Assembly: GCF_000757885.1 (NCBI RefSeq)
Contig: NZ_JQCR01000001.1
Location: forward strand, 186,001-250,000
Direction of reading: 5' to 3'
DNA length: 64,000 bases
Source of the DNA: Paenibacillus wynnii
GTDB lineage: Bacteria > Bacillota > Bacilli > Paenibacillales > Paenibacillaceae
Every line of letters starts with the position of its first letter. Position 1 is the stretch's first letter. Shown here in pieces: positions 24,075 to 33,675 of this stretch. The notes below the pieces were generated by a model. It saw only the letters and a program-made list of their open reading frames with translations, was not told the DNA's origin and ran no database searches. The position numbers and the translations under genes are program-made.

Positions 24075-24851
24075 TTATCTAACCGTTACACTGTCCCCGG
24101 ATATCTTTGCATCAGATAAAATATACTTTTGTATCACTTCTGCAATTCCATCCTCATTGTTCGAAGCTACCACAACATCCGCTTCCTGCTTAACTGTCTT
24201 TTGGGCATTACCCATGGCTACTCCAAGACCCGCTTTTTGAATAACGGCAAGATCATTAAGACTATCCCCGACGGCAACAACCTGAGACATATTGATTCCG
24301 AGTAATTTGCAAACGGACTTAATACCTGACGCCTTATTCACACCTAAAGGGTTAATCTCCAAATTATAGGGAGAGGAATTGGTAACCTCAAGTCCCCCCA
24401 TATCCTGAAGCCGCATTAACACCTTGTGGCGAATATCGTTATCCTCCGTGCTGTAACCGAATTTAAGCCATTCTCGGTTCTTTACGTCTCCGTCCCAATT
24501 GTCCTGCTTGTGCACCTCATTCAAGGAATACGCCCAGAACCAGATGCCGTATTCTATTGCCATTTCATGCATTTTCGTTACGAGCTGCGGGTCCATCAGG
24601 GAACGCCGGTACAATTGATTCGGTGCTCTCCATACTTCACTCCCGTTTACAGTTACCATCGGTGTCAGCAAGCCTAACTGTTCCGCATAAGGAAGTGCAC
24701 TACGAAATGCACGTCCAGTAGACAAACAAACATATACACCTGCGTTTTTTGCCTTTTGAATCCATTTTGCCGTCTCGGGTGTAATTAACTGTTCATCATT
24801 AAGCAGGGTTCCATCCATATCCAATGCAAGCAGGCGGTATTTGGCAGTCAT
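24075..24851 (-). CDS. Cof-type HAD-superfamily phosphatase
   Basis: The ATG at 24849-24851 has GGAGGG nearby. Motif I is LLALDMDGTLLND (nucleophile D11, acid/base D13), motif II CLSTGRAF, and motifs III/IV K...(GV)NKASGIK with AVGDSLNDLAVIQKAGLGVA. The 258-residue length and C2-type cap place it in the Cof/YbjI group, which hydrolyses sugar phosphates, FMN precursors or PLP. The exact substrate cannot be read from sequence. Confidence 0.9.
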   Translation of the reverse strand: MTAKYRLLALDMDGTLLNDEQLITPETAKWIQKAKNAGVYVCLSTGRAFRSALPYAEQLGLLTPMVTVNGSEVWRAPNQLYRRSLMDPQLVTKMHEMAIEYGIWFWAYSLNEVHKQDNWDGDVKNREWLKFGYSTEDNDIRHKVLMRLQDMGGLEVTNSSPYNLEINPLGVNKASGIKSVCKLLGINMSQVVAVGDSLNDLAVIQKAGLGVAMGNAQKTVKQEADVVVASNNEDGIAEVIQKYILSDAKISGDSVTVR

Positions 24852-24880
24852 ATGCCACCCCTCCATTCTTGTATGCTCTC

Positions 24881-26977
24881 CTATTGAGTAGCTGTTTTAT
24901 TTGTAGTATCATCCGTTGTTGAAGTTGCAGATTGGAGGCTTTTCTTCGGCACTCCGTCAAGTCCATATTCCCAATCATAGGCATCAAATATCTTACGCGC
25001 TACAGGCGCGGCACTGCTTGAACCGAAACCACCCTCAGGAATTATTACCGCTACAGCTAGCTTCGGATTGTTGCGCGGAGCGTAGGCAATAAAGACCCCG
25101 TTATCGCGTACCTTACCCTTAGCAACTTGCTGAGAGGTTCCCGTCTTCCGGGCAAAATCATAAGGGAAGTCATTAAACGAACTCACCTCACTGTTCATGC
25201 CACGCTTGATCTCATCCCAATACGCTTGATCAAACTCCACTTTGTTTAATACCTCACGTGAAAACTTTTTAACCACATTCCCCGAAGGGTCGGTAATCTT
25301 ACTTATTAACTGAGGTTTAATCCGTTCACCCTCATTGGCCAAGGTTGAGGCATACTGTGCAAGCTGCAGCGCAGTATAACCGCCCTGTTGACCAAATGAA
25401 GCATAGACAAGAGCCGCTTGAGTACTACCGTTGGATTCTTTGTCGTAATAGTTCACTTTACCCTTCTGCTCACCAGGAAGACCGCTTTCTGTCAATACTC
25501 CAAGGCCAAATTGTTTCATGTAATTATCCCAGACATCCAACCCTTTATCCTGATATTTTAAATAGAGGTTTTTACCCACCTTATCAACCATAAATACATT
25601 GGACGACTTCTCAATCGCTTTGGATGGATCCATGCTCCCATAGACGTGGCTTGAGGCATTTCTGACACTAGTTTCATGTCCCGCTTTACCGAAATAAGCA
25701 ATCCCTTTGTCTTGATACACATAAGATGTACTAAAGAAACCCTCATTCAGGCCGATTAGAACACTTAAAGGCTTAATGGTCGAGCCTAGAAACACAGTGG
25801 AATCCAAATTATTACCAGATCTTCCTGAAGAAATGGAGTTAATGGTTCCGTTTTGATAATTGTTAATGATTTTAGACCAAACTTCCGGATCTAATCTTTC
25901 CGTTGTAAACACATTGGTATCATAATCCGGCATGCTGGCCATAGCGATTATTTTTCCGGTATCTACTTCCATGGCAACAGCATAACCCGTTAGCGCATCT
26001 GGATGTAGCTTTCCTAATACAGGATTTTTATGAAGCCAGTTAATTTGGTCGGTTATAGCCTGCTCTGTTTTCAACTGAACATTCTTGTTAATCGACGTCC
26101 ATATATCGTTGCCTTTTGTTGGAGGAACAACCTTCTCAATCTTTTCGGCCATATTTTGAGCATTAATAGATATTTCCTGATACCCATTTTGCCCACGGAG
26201 TTCCCGTTGATACTGTAATTCAAGGCCGTCAAACCCAACAAACTCGTCATCTTTGTACGTGAGTCCCGGATCTGGGGTATTCTTAGTTGCATTTATAATA
26301 TTCTGATATATAGCAAGACTGTTGGAGTACTTATAAAGCTTAATATACCCAACCGTTTGTACGGCTACAGTATCCTTGTCATAATGGCGGACGCTCTCCT
26401 CCACCACTTCAAGGCCGGGGTAGTCGTTCTTATGTTCCATAAAAAAGGCTACTTCTTTCTGGGACAAATCAATCTTAATCCGGCGGGGGGTATAACCCTG
26501 GAATTTCTTGAAGTACAAATCCATCGCCTCAATGACTTCCTCTTTAGTCATCTTCACTTCATCAGCCGCTCCATATGTGTTGAAAGCAGCTGTCAAATTA
26601 GCAGCCAATGCATCAGACTTAGCCTGAGCTTCGGGTTTAAGCACGGTCTTTCCTGTTTCCTTATTTAACTCTTTAGCCGTATAATCCTTGGTTAGAGTAA
26701 TATATAATGACTGAACTGGCGTAGAATAAGCGAGCTTCTCGCCCCCATCCGCAAAGATAACTCCACGCATGGCAGCTAAAGGTACATTCTTGACTTCCCG
26801 ATTCGTCTCGACCTCACTTAATGTAGGACCTTCCACAAATTGCAGCACAGCTAAACGAACAATAATGACGCAGAAAATAACAAACGTGCTGAAAAAGAAG
26901 ATATTAATCCGCAGTCCCATGGAGCTTTTACTGTTGGACTCGTCCGAGGGCGAGCCTTGTTTACCGAAGAGGCTCAC
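24881..26977 (-). CDS. Class B penicillin-binding protein (transpeptidase)
   Basis: The 698-residue protein has one N-terminal membrane anchor (FFFSTFVIFCVIIVRLAVLQF), a dimerisation/pedestal region, and a transpeptidase domain with SxxK in FLGSTIKPLS, SxN in EKSSNVFMV and KTG in FARKTGTSQQ. It cross-links peptidoglycan at the outer membrane face. The extended N-terminal domain resembles the PbpA/PbpH elongation type rather than FtsI or SpoVD, as no PASTA domain is present. Confidence 0.93.
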   Translation of the reverse strand: MSLFGKQGSPSDESNSKSSMGLRINIFFFSTFVIFCVIIVRLAVLQFVEGPTLSEVETNREVKNVPLAAMRGVIFADGGEKLAYSTPVQSLYITLTKDYTAKELNKETGKTVLKPEAQAKSDALAANLTAAFNTYGAADEVKMTKEEVIEAMDLYFKKFQGYTPRRIKIDLSQKEVAFFMEHKNDYPGLEVVEESVRHYDKDTVAVQTVGYIKLYKYSNSLAIYQNIINATKNTPDPGLTYKDDEFVGFDGLELQYQRELRGQNGYQEISINAQNMAEKIEKVVPPTKGNDIWTSINKNVQLKTEQAITDQINWLHKNPVLGKLHPDALTGYAVAMEVDTGKIIAMASMPDYDTNVFTTERLDPEVWSKIINNYQNGTINSISSGRSGNNLDSTVFLGSTIKPLSVLIGLNEGFFSTSYVYQDKGIAYFGKAGHETSVRNASSHVYGSMDPSKAIEKSSNVFMVDKVGKNLYLKYQDKGLDVWDNYMKQFGLGVLTESGLPGEQKGKVNYYDKESNGSTQAALVYASFGQQGGYTALQLAQYASTLANEGERIKPQLISKITDPSGNVVKKFSREVLNKVEFDQAYWDEIKRGMNSEVSSFNDFPYDFARKTGTSQQVAKGKVRDNGVFIAYAPRNNPKLAVAVIIPEGGFGSSSAAPVARKIFDAYDWEYGLDGVPKKSLQSATSTTDDTTNKTATQ

Positions 26978-27052
26978 ATCTTTCTCTCCTTTATAGATAA
27001 TATGGTTTGAAGCCTGACCTATTGTAACACGGACGACTCAAGCATGCTTGGG

Positions 27053-28195
27053 TCACAGCACACTCTCCCTGAGATGAGTATCACTGAAATCTGTAGAATT
27101 AAACCAATCGCCGCTTTGCGCCCAAGTGGAATCCAGCGGGATCCACGCTTTCCGTTCATCTATATATACTTCGTTCCACGCATGAGGGCCGTATCCTCCG
27201 ACTCCGTCATAGCCTTGACCGGTCACAACCCGTACCTGCAGGTTCTGTGAGCGGGCCATTACCGCATAGAGACGGGCGTAATCAATACACACTCCAAGCC
27301 GGGTATCGAAGGTATCTTTCGGATTTTGTTCATGCCAAACGCGGTTTTTCTCGTAATTTTCCGCTTTCGCGTAATCATAGGAGATTCGAGTTCCTACCCA
27401 ATCATATAACAACCGTGCCTTCTCTTCCTGACTGTTGCTTTTGCCGACAATTTTAACAGCAGCGCCCTTAATATCAGACGGAATTTCACGGTCAATCACT
27501 TCATATTTACGCCGAAGAATGTCATCCATCTCTGCTGCCACAATCTGGGTCAAGATAGGAAGCTTCGCTTGAACCGTCTTACCCGCGATCGGTTCAATTA
27601 CAGCCGCCGCACTTTCCCTGTATACAGGAGAAGACTCGATGTAGCGACTGAACCCACTGTCAGGATTCAGACCTACTGCAACGAATAGTACAATTATAAT
27701 AACCAGGCAGCGCGAGACCCCAATTAGAGCTCCGATCACCCCTCCGCCTAAACGGCTTAAGGAAGTGACCTTTCGGTCGCCCATTCTCAGAGGCCGTCGT
27801 CTCTGCAATGGCAATAAAGGAGATAGAAGCCCAAGGATGAAGCGGATAATGCTATAACTAACCATAAGGATCACTATAAAACGTACCAACGTAGATTCTG
27901 ACAACACAGAGGTGCCTGTATAGTAAATCTGCTGCCAAGCATTTAATTCTAGATCTGGAATCTTAATTTCCGCCGCCCATTGTTGAATACGAGGCGAGAG
28001 ATAAAGAGTTCCCAGGACGGCTAAAAATATGGAAACAATCGTTATTAGACCTGAACCTAGTAGTCCAAGTAATTTGCCGATCGAAATAAAGAAGCCCCTG
28101 CTCAAACCCTGCACTACAGAAAAGGCAACGATGAGCAAAAGGGCGACTGAGATCATATTTGCCTCACTCAGACGTTCTAACCACACGTTCAGCAT
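27053..28195 (-). CDS. Membrane protein with CvpA-like N-terminus and transglutaminase-like domain
   Basis: The first half (to about residue 190) has four or five membrane segments with a CvpA-like pattern (FSVVQGLSRGFFISIGKLLG, SRLGGGVIGALIGVSRC). The second half is a transglutaminase-like fold with catalytic Cys in RLGVCIDYARLYAVMAR, His in GYGPHAWNEVY and Asp in WIPLDSTWA. Such domains act as proteases or peptide cross-linkers. Which side of the membrane it faces is not fixed by sequence. The start codon has AGGAGGG upstream (28198-28206). Confidence 0.85.
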   Translation of the reverse strand: MLNVWLERLSEANMISVALLLIVAFSVVQGLSRGFFISIGKLLGLLGSGLITIVSIFLAVLGTLYLSPRIQQWAAEIKIPDLELNAWQQIYYTGTSVLSESTLVRFIVILMVSYSIIRFILGLLSPLLPLQRRRPLRMGDRKVTSLSRLGGGVIGALIGVSRCLVIIIVLFVAVGLNPDSGFSRYIESSPVYRESAAAVIEPIAGKTVQAKLPILTQIVAAEMDDILRRKYEVIDREIPSDIKGAAVKIVGKSNSQEEKARLLYDWVGTRISYDYAKAENYEKNRVWHEQNPKDTFDTRLGVCIDYARLYAVMARSQNLQVRVVTGQGYDGVGGYGPHAWNEVYIDERKAWIPLDSTWAQSGDWFNSTDFSDTHLRESVL

Positions 28196-28241
28196 GAAGT
28201 CCCTCCTGTCGCTGCGCTGCCGCTCTTGTGTCTACTGCTCA

Positions 28242-28694
28242 TTATTTACCTGCAGCTCCCTGCTGTTTGCTTGCTTCCTCAATAAAGGTCTTCATAGTGT
28301 CCGTAACACTCCATTTACCCAGACTTACGCCCCTGAAGGTAACATCCACCTTATCTTGACCCGCTGTTCCTTTGACTTCTATATTCGGACTTGTAATCGT
28401 AAAGGTCCCGTCGTCATTCACTGTGTATACGGCATCCTTTGCTTCCTTAAGCATAACTTCCTGTGCTTCGCTCTTAAGGGTGCTTACTGTCCCTTCCTTG
28501 ACCTTATCTACTGCATTTCCCAACTGATCCATCGTAACGCCGCTATAGATGAAAAGACCTACCACGATAATAATTACAATTGCCCATTTCAATACAGTCT
28601 TGACCAGATTTACTACTGCAAACAATAATACAAGCGCAATAACGATAACCAACCAATTTTCTCTAATAAACTGTGACCACACCTGCGTATCCAT
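28242..28694 (-). CDS. Membrane-anchored protein of unknown function (150 aa)
   Basis: The second of two consecutive start codons (ATG at 28692-28694) is taken, with AGGAGTG upstream. Two hydrophobic segments (NWLVIVIALVLLFAVVNLV and LKWAIVIIIVVGLFIYSG) are followed by a soluble beta-rich domain (DDGTFTITSPNIEVKGTAGQ). It sits directly upstream of the CvpA-transglutaminase gene, so the two probably work together. No family is recognised. Confidence 0.8.
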   Translation of the reverse strand: MDTQVWSQFIRENWLVIVIALVLLFAVVNLVKTVLKWAIVIIIVVGLFIYSGVTMDQLGNAVDKVKEGTVSTLKSEAQEVMLKEAKDAVYTVNDDGTFTITSPNIEVKGTAGQDKVDVTFRGVSLGKWSVTDTMKTFIEEASKQQGAAGK

Positions 28695-28697
28695 CAA

Positions 28698-28997
28698 CTT
28701 TACAACACTCCTGTCACCTGTTTTCCACTAAGGTCAATCTTATGCCGCTTGAATTACACGGTTATTAATTATTATACATGAATGCCCATCATAATTCATG
28801 GTTCCCGAATAGTCAGTATTCTGGTGGATTGTTCCACAATGTACCCACACTCCATTCAATAGGCGGATAAAAAAACGGTATAAGCCCACCATGTCCCACG
28901 TAAAGTACAAGTAGCAGTCCTATTCTCTCAAAAATGTTTATTAAGTTTGCCCGGGTTATCCAGGCCAAGAGGTAGGCTAAGGAGGAGGTACTATCCT
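28698..28997. other. Divergent intergenic stretch, no gene seen
   Basis: It separates two divergent genes. I see only the GGAGGAGG ribosome binding site of the MFS gene at 28981-28988 and no clear hairpin or gene. Confidence 0.5.
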
Positions 28998-30203
28998 ATG
29001 AAAACAGCGCTATGGCTCTATTTATTTCTTTTCTTGGCGTTCTTTGATTTACATGCCCAATATCCTATTCTGACGCCGTTCGCCTTATCACTTGGGGCTG
29101 GTCCCGCCTTTATAGGCTGGATGATGGGTATGTACTCACTGACACATCTTCCCGGTAATCTGCTGGCCGGTGTGCTTATTGATCGAAAAGGGAGCCGGCG
29201 CTATATTGTGTTCAGCTTGGTGACCGCAGGCTTTATACTTCTGCTGCAGGCACATGCCCAGCTTCCTTGGCATCTGCTCCTGCTGCGTGCTGCAAGTGGT
29301 TTTGCACTGGCCTTTCTATCTCCTGCTTGTATGACACTTCTAGCCTCGCTGTCAACGGATGCTGCAGTACAAGGTAAATACATGTCCGGCCATGGAATAG
29401 TCCACACCTTAGCTTCTGTCGTCTCCCCGGCAGCTGGTGCTGTTATCGTAGCCAAGGCGGGGTTCGCCGGAACCTTCAGTACTCTAGGCTGGCTGCTGAT
29501 TGCAACAGGAATCATGGCCTTTTTTAGCGTACCAAAGCCCTCACAATTGGAGTCTGTAACCCCGGCCTCCATTTCCTTGAAGCAGGCCTCTATTCCGGAA
29601 GAAGAACAATCAGCTAAGAAACCTGTTCCGGGTATCGTGACGCTTTTCTCCAGACGTTATTTTCTATTACCCTTTTTCGTATCCTGCTCCCAAGGCGTAT
29701 TATTCTTTGAATTACCGCTTTCCCAAAGCGGCGGGGGCAGCGCGGGTATTCTCTCCACAGGAATCCTGCTGTCACTCCTCAGCCTAGGCGCGTTGTTGAC
29801 ACTTAGCATGTTTTTTCTAAACCGCCTTGCTCCCGCCAAAAGAATTGCAGCGGCTCTGCTTGCTATGGCCTTCTGTTTCTTCTCCCTTGCAGCCTTCCGC
29901 ACCATACCGGTAGGTGTTATTCTTTTCGCTCTAGGTGCGGCCAAGGGAGTTCTGTTCCCCGCTATGGCCTCACTGTTCATTAGTCTAGGCGGTCCGGGGC
30001 GGCTCGGCAGAACCTTTTCACTGCAGTCGATTGCGATGTCATTAGGTGCTTTTGCCGGACCGGTAACAGCAGGAGCCTTAAGAAATGAAATATCACCTTA
30101 TTTCATTGCCTTTCTACTGCTGATGACAGCCTTGATTCTTCTCCCACCCGGCAGCGCGCAGAGGTCATCCCGCATTCAGAAATGGAAGGGAAGAGCCGCT
30201 TAG
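28998..30203 (+). CDS. MFS transporter (401 aa)
   Basis: The ATG at 28998 follows GGAGGAGGT, which decides against an upstream start. Twelve hydrophobic segments and the MFS loop motif GVLIDRKGSRRY after helix 2 identify the superfamily. The N-terminal helix keeps aromatic and acidic residues (LAFFDLHAQYPILTPF). Substrate unknown; this type is often a drug or metabolite exporter. Confidence 0.88.
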   Translation: MKTALWLYLFLFLAFFDLHAQYPILTPFALSLGAGPAFIGWMMGMYSLTHLPGNLLAGVLIDRKGSRRYIVFSLVTAGFILLLQAHAQLPWHLLLLRAASGFALAFLSPACMTLLASLSTDAAVQGKYMSGHGIVHTLASVVSPAAGAVIVAKAGFAGTFSTLGWLLIATGIMAFFSVPKPSQLESVTPASISLKQASIPEEEQSAKKPVPGIVTLFSRRYFLLPFFVSCSQGVLFFELPLSQSGGGSAGILSTGILLSLLSLGALLTLSMFFLNRLAPAKRIAAALLAMAFCFFSLAAFRTIPVGVILFALGAAKGVLFPAMASLFISLGGPGRLGRTFSLQSIAMSLGAFAGPVTAGALRNEISPYFIAFLLLMTALILLPPGSAQRSSRIQKWKGRAA

Positions 30204-30323
30204 ACCTCCTTAGCCTATTTTTCCCACCACAAAATTCACTAGGCTGAAATACAAGAGTTACTTGGGTTTTTACATACTATACCTTGTAGTAACAACCTCA
30301 ACTCTGAAAGCGTGGTGAGACTA

Positions 30324-30449
30324 ATGAGTGATCCTTGTTGCCATAAGCCTATACCTACTCCTTATCCCGCAGTTTTAATGACTTCTACAACTGCTATTCT
30401 GGTACTGTACATCCTGTTGGTGATTATCCTTCGCGCCGGCGTGTTCTAA
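30324..30449 (+). CDS. YjcZ-like small membrane protein (41 aa)
   Basis: GGTGAG precedes the ATG. The product starts MSDPCCHKPIPTPYPAVLMT and ends in a single hydrophobic helix (AILVLYILLVIILRAGVF). This is the layout of YjcZ-type sporulation-associated miniproteins common in Bacillales. It lies between the MFS gene and the repeat region. Confidence 0.6.
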   Translation: MSDPCCHKPIPTPYPAVLMTSTTAILVLYILLVIILRAGVF

Positions 30450-30548
30450 ATCTCCTTCCCTGCTTCAGACCATTTGCGGCTGTCCCCTAAGTAGATTTCT
30501 ACAAACGGAGACAGACTTGCCATTTTCTCAAAACGCTAAAAAGTGAGC

Positions 30549-30598
30549 AAAGCAGCGATTCTTCCATTAATGGAGAATCGCTGCTTTACGTTTTTGAT
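30549..30598 (+). terminator. Strong hairpin after the small membrane gene
   Basis: AAAGCAGCGATTC and its exact reverse complement (30575-30587) enclose a second palindrome CCATTAATGG, followed by CGTTTTT. Confidence 0.75.
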
Positions 30599-30700
30599 CC
30601 ACTGCGGTTTGCTACAGGAAATTATGAGTAAGCGAAAGCCAGCCGATCTCAATCTTCTGAATGGCTTTTTAGAGGCTGGTCTTGACGCTGGTCCAATAGC

Positions 30701-31103
30701 CTCGTGAGACACCGGAATGGGCTGGATTCCTGCACTTTGTACAACAATTCAGCTCGTGAGCCCCCGGAATGGCTAGGAATCCTGCACTTTATACAGCAAT
30801 TCAGCTCGCGAAGCCCCGGAATGGGCTGGAATCCTGCACTTTATACAACAATTTAGCTCGTGAGCCCCCTGAATGACTGGATTCCTGCACTTTATACAGC
30901 AATTCAGCTCGCGAAGCCCCGGAATGGGCTGGATTCCTGCACTTTATACAACAATTTAGCTCGTGAGACACCGGAATGGCACGGATTCCTGCACTTTATA
31001 CAGCAATTCAGCTCGTAAGCCCCCGGAGTGGCAGGATTCCTGCACTTTATACAACAATTCAGCTCGTGAGCCCCCGGAGTGGCAGGAATCCTGCACTTTA
31101 GCA
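30701..31103. repeat. Tandem array of eight 51-52-bp repeats
   Basis: Units begin at 30701, 30753, 30805, 30857, 30908, 30960, 31012 and 31063. Each reads CTCGTGAGCCCCCGGAATGG (with small changes), then a variable short middle, then TCCTGCACTTTATACAACAA. Two versions alternate in part (CTCGTGAG and CTCGCGAAG). There are no unique spacers, so it is not a CRISPR. On the minus strand it happens to read as a Cys-rich peptide repeat, but no start signals support a gene. The block 31104-31400 after it contains inverted repeats (GGTTTTCC/GGAAAACC, GAGACAGC/GCTGTCTC). Confidence 0.9.
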
Positions 31104-31459
31104 TAAGAAATTTATGGAAATGAGACAGCGGTCGCCCAAAGGTTTTCCAAAGGAAAACCAGCCTCGAAAGCATAGGCTGTCTCCGTATTTTCACCAGTAA
31201 GGATAATAAAAAATCTGGAAAGCACAGCGAATGGGACAACGGTCTGTTTGCGAAGCCTTCTCACCAGCGCCACAGGCTGTCTCAACACAAAAAGTGTTCC
31301 AAACAGCTATTTCAGAAATTTTGAACTGTCCCCTTTTCTTTTACGACATTTCCCGGGGAATGTTGTAAAAAGAAGAACCTCCGGTTGTTAAATTTATCGA
31401 ACCTTAGGTAAAATAAAGACAAGCCTGTTATATACCACTCAACCGGGGAGGCAGAGAGC
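31104..31459. other. Intergenic stretch with inverted repeats
   Basis: GAGACAGC at about 31122 pairs with GCTGTCTC at about 31167, enclosing GGTTTTCC/GGAAAACC. A further GGCTGTCTC copy lies near 31267. TTTACGACATTCCC-like and GGGAATGTTGTAAA arms near 31340-31370 form another hairpin. No gene is seen. Confidence 0.5.
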
Positions 31460-31810
31460 ATGTCCATTTATATTATCGTAGAAGGCAAGAATGACCGCAG
31501 CCGGTTAAGACGCCTACTAATGGAGGATGTCGAAATTCTTTGTACCTTTGGATCCCTGAACACACTTAAGCTTGAAACACTGCGCCAAAAAGTAGGAGAC
31601 GAAGAAGTATACCTGTACATGGACAATGATAGCTCAGGCAAAAAAATCCGCGGTATTCTGCGTGATGTTTTCCCAGATGCCGGACATATTTATACACGGA
31701 AAGGGTATGCAGGTGTTGAGCACACCCCTGATGAATACAACATTACTCAGTTAGAAAAGGCAGGGTTAGAGGAATATATTGTGTATCCAGAACCGCTTCC
31801 TTTATTTTGA
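31460..31810 (+). CDS. Toprim-domain protein (116 aa)
   Basis: GGGGAGG lies before the ATG. The small protein is a stand-alone toprim fold: VEGKND with catalytic E8, and YMDNDSSGKK with D55 and D57, the DxD pair that binds magnesium. Stand-alone toprims include RnmV-type nucleases that mature 5S rRNA and primase-like proteins; this one lacks obvious extra domains. Substrate unknown. Confidence 0.85.
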   Translation: MSIYIIVEGKNDRSRLRRLLMEDVEILCTFGSLNTLKLETLRQKVGDEEVYLYMDNDSSGKKIRGILRDVFPDAGHIYTRKGYAGVEHTPDEYNITQLEKAGLEEYIVYPEPLPLF

Positions 31811-31822
31811 GTATGAATATAA

Positions 31823-31879
31823 AAAATGCCTTTTCCGATCTACTCCCTCATTTAGAGGAACTATCGAAGAAGGCATTTT
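31823..31879. terminator. Bidirectional terminator between toprim and SCO genes
   Basis: AAAATGCCTT (31823-31832) and AAGGCATTTT (31870-31879) are exact complements, serving both converging genes. Confidence 0.75.
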
Positions 31880-31885
31880 GTATGG

Positions 31886-32527
31886 TTACTTTTCTTTGGC
31901 TAGCTGTGTGACGACATCCGCCAGATACTCAGGGGTAATATTCTCGGTATCGCCAGCATTGTACAGCGCACGCAAGTTGTTCTTACGGTCTACTAATCCA
32001 ATTAGGTTAGCGTGGGCAAAATTATCCTTTTTATTCCCAGCGATTAGGACCTTGAAGGAGTCAGCGGCCAGCTTGCGGATTTGCTCTTGTTCTCCGCGCA
32101 GGAAATACCATCCATCGTAATTGGCATGAAATCGGTCAGCGAATGTCTTGATCGCCTCCGGCGTATCATTCTCAGGATCGAATGAAATAGAGATAAAAGC
32201 TACGTCCTTACCAAACTCACCGCTTTTCATAAGCAGGTCTTGTGTCTGCGATAGAGTAAAGGTCGTAATAGGACACACATCGGGGCACTGTGTAAAAAAG
32301 AAGTATACCAGGCGAGCTTTTCCCTCGGTGTCGGCAAGGGTCACCGTTTGACCATCTACATTTTGGAGCGAGAAGTTTTGCACTTGTCCGATCATCGGAA
32401 GCTTCTCTTTACCAAAGTCCAGAGAGTTAGCAGCCAGATAACCGGCCATAGCCAGTGCCAGAAGAAGCATCAGCCATGTCCACTTATATTTTTTAATGAG
32501 AAGCAAGTGCATCTCTCCCTTACCCAT
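31886..32527 (-). CDS. SCO1/SenC copper chaperone for cytochrome c oxidase
   Basis: The 213-residue protein has an N-terminal membrane anchor, then a thioredoxin-like fold with the copper-binding CPDVC (C81, C85) and the distal histidine in FAHANLIG. SCO proteins insert copper into the CuA site of subunit II. It overlaps ctaB by eight bases, so the pair is one unit. The ATG start has no good ribosome binding site; a TTG eight codons in (after AAGGGAG) is a possible true start. Confidence 0.93.
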   Translation of the reverse strand: MGKGEMHLLLIKKYKWTWLMLLLALAMAGYLAANSLDFGKEKLPMIGQVQNFSLQNVDGQTVTLADTEGKARLVYFFFTQCPDVCPITTFTLSQTQDLLMKSGEFGKDVAFISISFDPENDTPEAIKTFADRFHANYDGWYFLRGEQEQIRKLAADSFKVLIAGNKKDNFAHANLIGLVDRKNNLRALYNAGDTENITPEYLADVVTQLAKEK

Positions 32528-33452
32528 GAGTCGTATTCAGAACAAGTACAATCAGACTTACCATCAAATAATTAATGGAGAAGAAGAAGCACATCTTAGC
32601 CCATGCATCATCATCCTTGGCTCTAAAGCCCTTTAAGGTCAGGTATAGCCAGACAATGGACAGACCCGTAGAGATAACTAGGTAAAAGACACCCGCATAA
32701 TCGTAAACGTACATTACTATCGAAACGGGTATAAGTAATGCGACGTATGGAATCATTTGAATCTTGGTTCGGAAAGTTCCTTTCACAACCGGTAAAAGCG
32801 GGAATCCAGCAGCACGATATTCCTCTTTGCGGCGAATACCCAATGCCCAAAAATGAGGAGGCTGCCATAGAAACAGGATGGCGAATAGCAGCCAAGCACC
32901 CAAATCCACTGTCCCCGTTACGGCTACGTAACCGATTACAGGAGGCATTGCACCGGAAATTGCGCCTACGGATGTGCTCCATGTAGAAGTTCTCTTTAAC
33001 CAAAGTGTATAAACCACTACGTATACAAACATCCCCAGAATACCGAACAATCCGGCTAAAATACCGGAAAAAGCAAACAATACCAGCAGTCCGGATATTC
33101 CAAGACCGATCGCATAGATTAATACGGTCATCGGCTTCAATCGCCCGGTGGGTAACCCTCTTTCCCGAGTCCGCTCCATCTTCATATCGAGATCTCGATC
33201 AAAATAGTTGTTAAATACGCAGGCAGATGCCATAACGAGCATAGTGCCGAGCAAAGTCAGTATGAGTCTTCCGTACTGAACGTCCCATGCAGATGCGAGC
33301 CAATATCCCGCAAAGGCCGCGATCAGATTCGACCGGATAATTCCGGGTTTGGTCACAGTAATAAAATCACGCCAGGTTGACCCCTCTTGGGGTGACTTGG
33401 CAGACATTGCTGCGGAATCGGAAGAAGCTTGATATCTCCATTGATTGTCCAC
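32520..33452 (-). CDS. ctaB: Protoheme IX farnesyltransferase (heme O synthase)
   Basis: The 310-residue UbiA-family protein has about nine membrane segments and the prenyl-diphosphate motif NNYFDRDLDMKMERT plus the second site around RRKEEYRAAGFPLL. It adds farnesyl to protoheme, the substrate then used by CtaA at 20,426. Downstream overlap with SCO1 marks a cytochrome oxidase assembly operon. An N-terminal Ser/Ala-rich extension (QASSDSAAMSAKSPQ) is soluble and not part of the enzyme core. Confidence 0.93.
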   Translation of the reverse strand: MDNQWRYQASSDSAAMSAKSPQEGSTWRDFITVTKPGIIRSNLIAAFAGYWLASAWDVQYGRLILTLLGTMLVMASACVFNNYFDRDLDMKMERTRERGLPTGRLKPMTVLIYAIGLGISGLLVLFAFSGILAGLFGILGMFVYVVVYTLWLKRTSTWSTSVGAISGAMPPVIGYVAVTGTVDLGAWLLFAILFLWQPPHFWALGIRRKEEYRAAGFPLLPVVKGTFRTKIQMIPYVALLIPVSIVMYVYDYAGVFYLVISTGLSIVWLYLTLKGFRAKDDDAWAKMCFFFSINYLMVSLIVLVLNTTHG

Positions 33453-33675
33453 GCTTGTGTTCCTCCTTCAAAACATCTTCTTACGGTTCCGCGAATGAAA
33501 AAGTCTCTTGCTGTTAACTTTATCATAACAAACCCCTAAAGACTTTGACAATCATTGACCATGATGTTCATTAATTCGACAATTCCGTGACAACATTTAT
33601 TTCAAAAGCAAATAACATGGCTCTAAATTGGGTAGTTAATTAATAGAGACCATATGTATAAAGGAGAACTGTCCT

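Noticed and set aside
30701..31103. Repeat array as a CRISPR
   Set aside because: Units follow each other with no unique spacers and no cas genes are nearby.
30904..31239. Leftward frame with a repeated Cys-rich peptide (ELNCCIKCRN)
   Set aside because: It is the tandem DNA repeat read as protein; unit lengths of 51 and 52 break the frame and there is no start signal.
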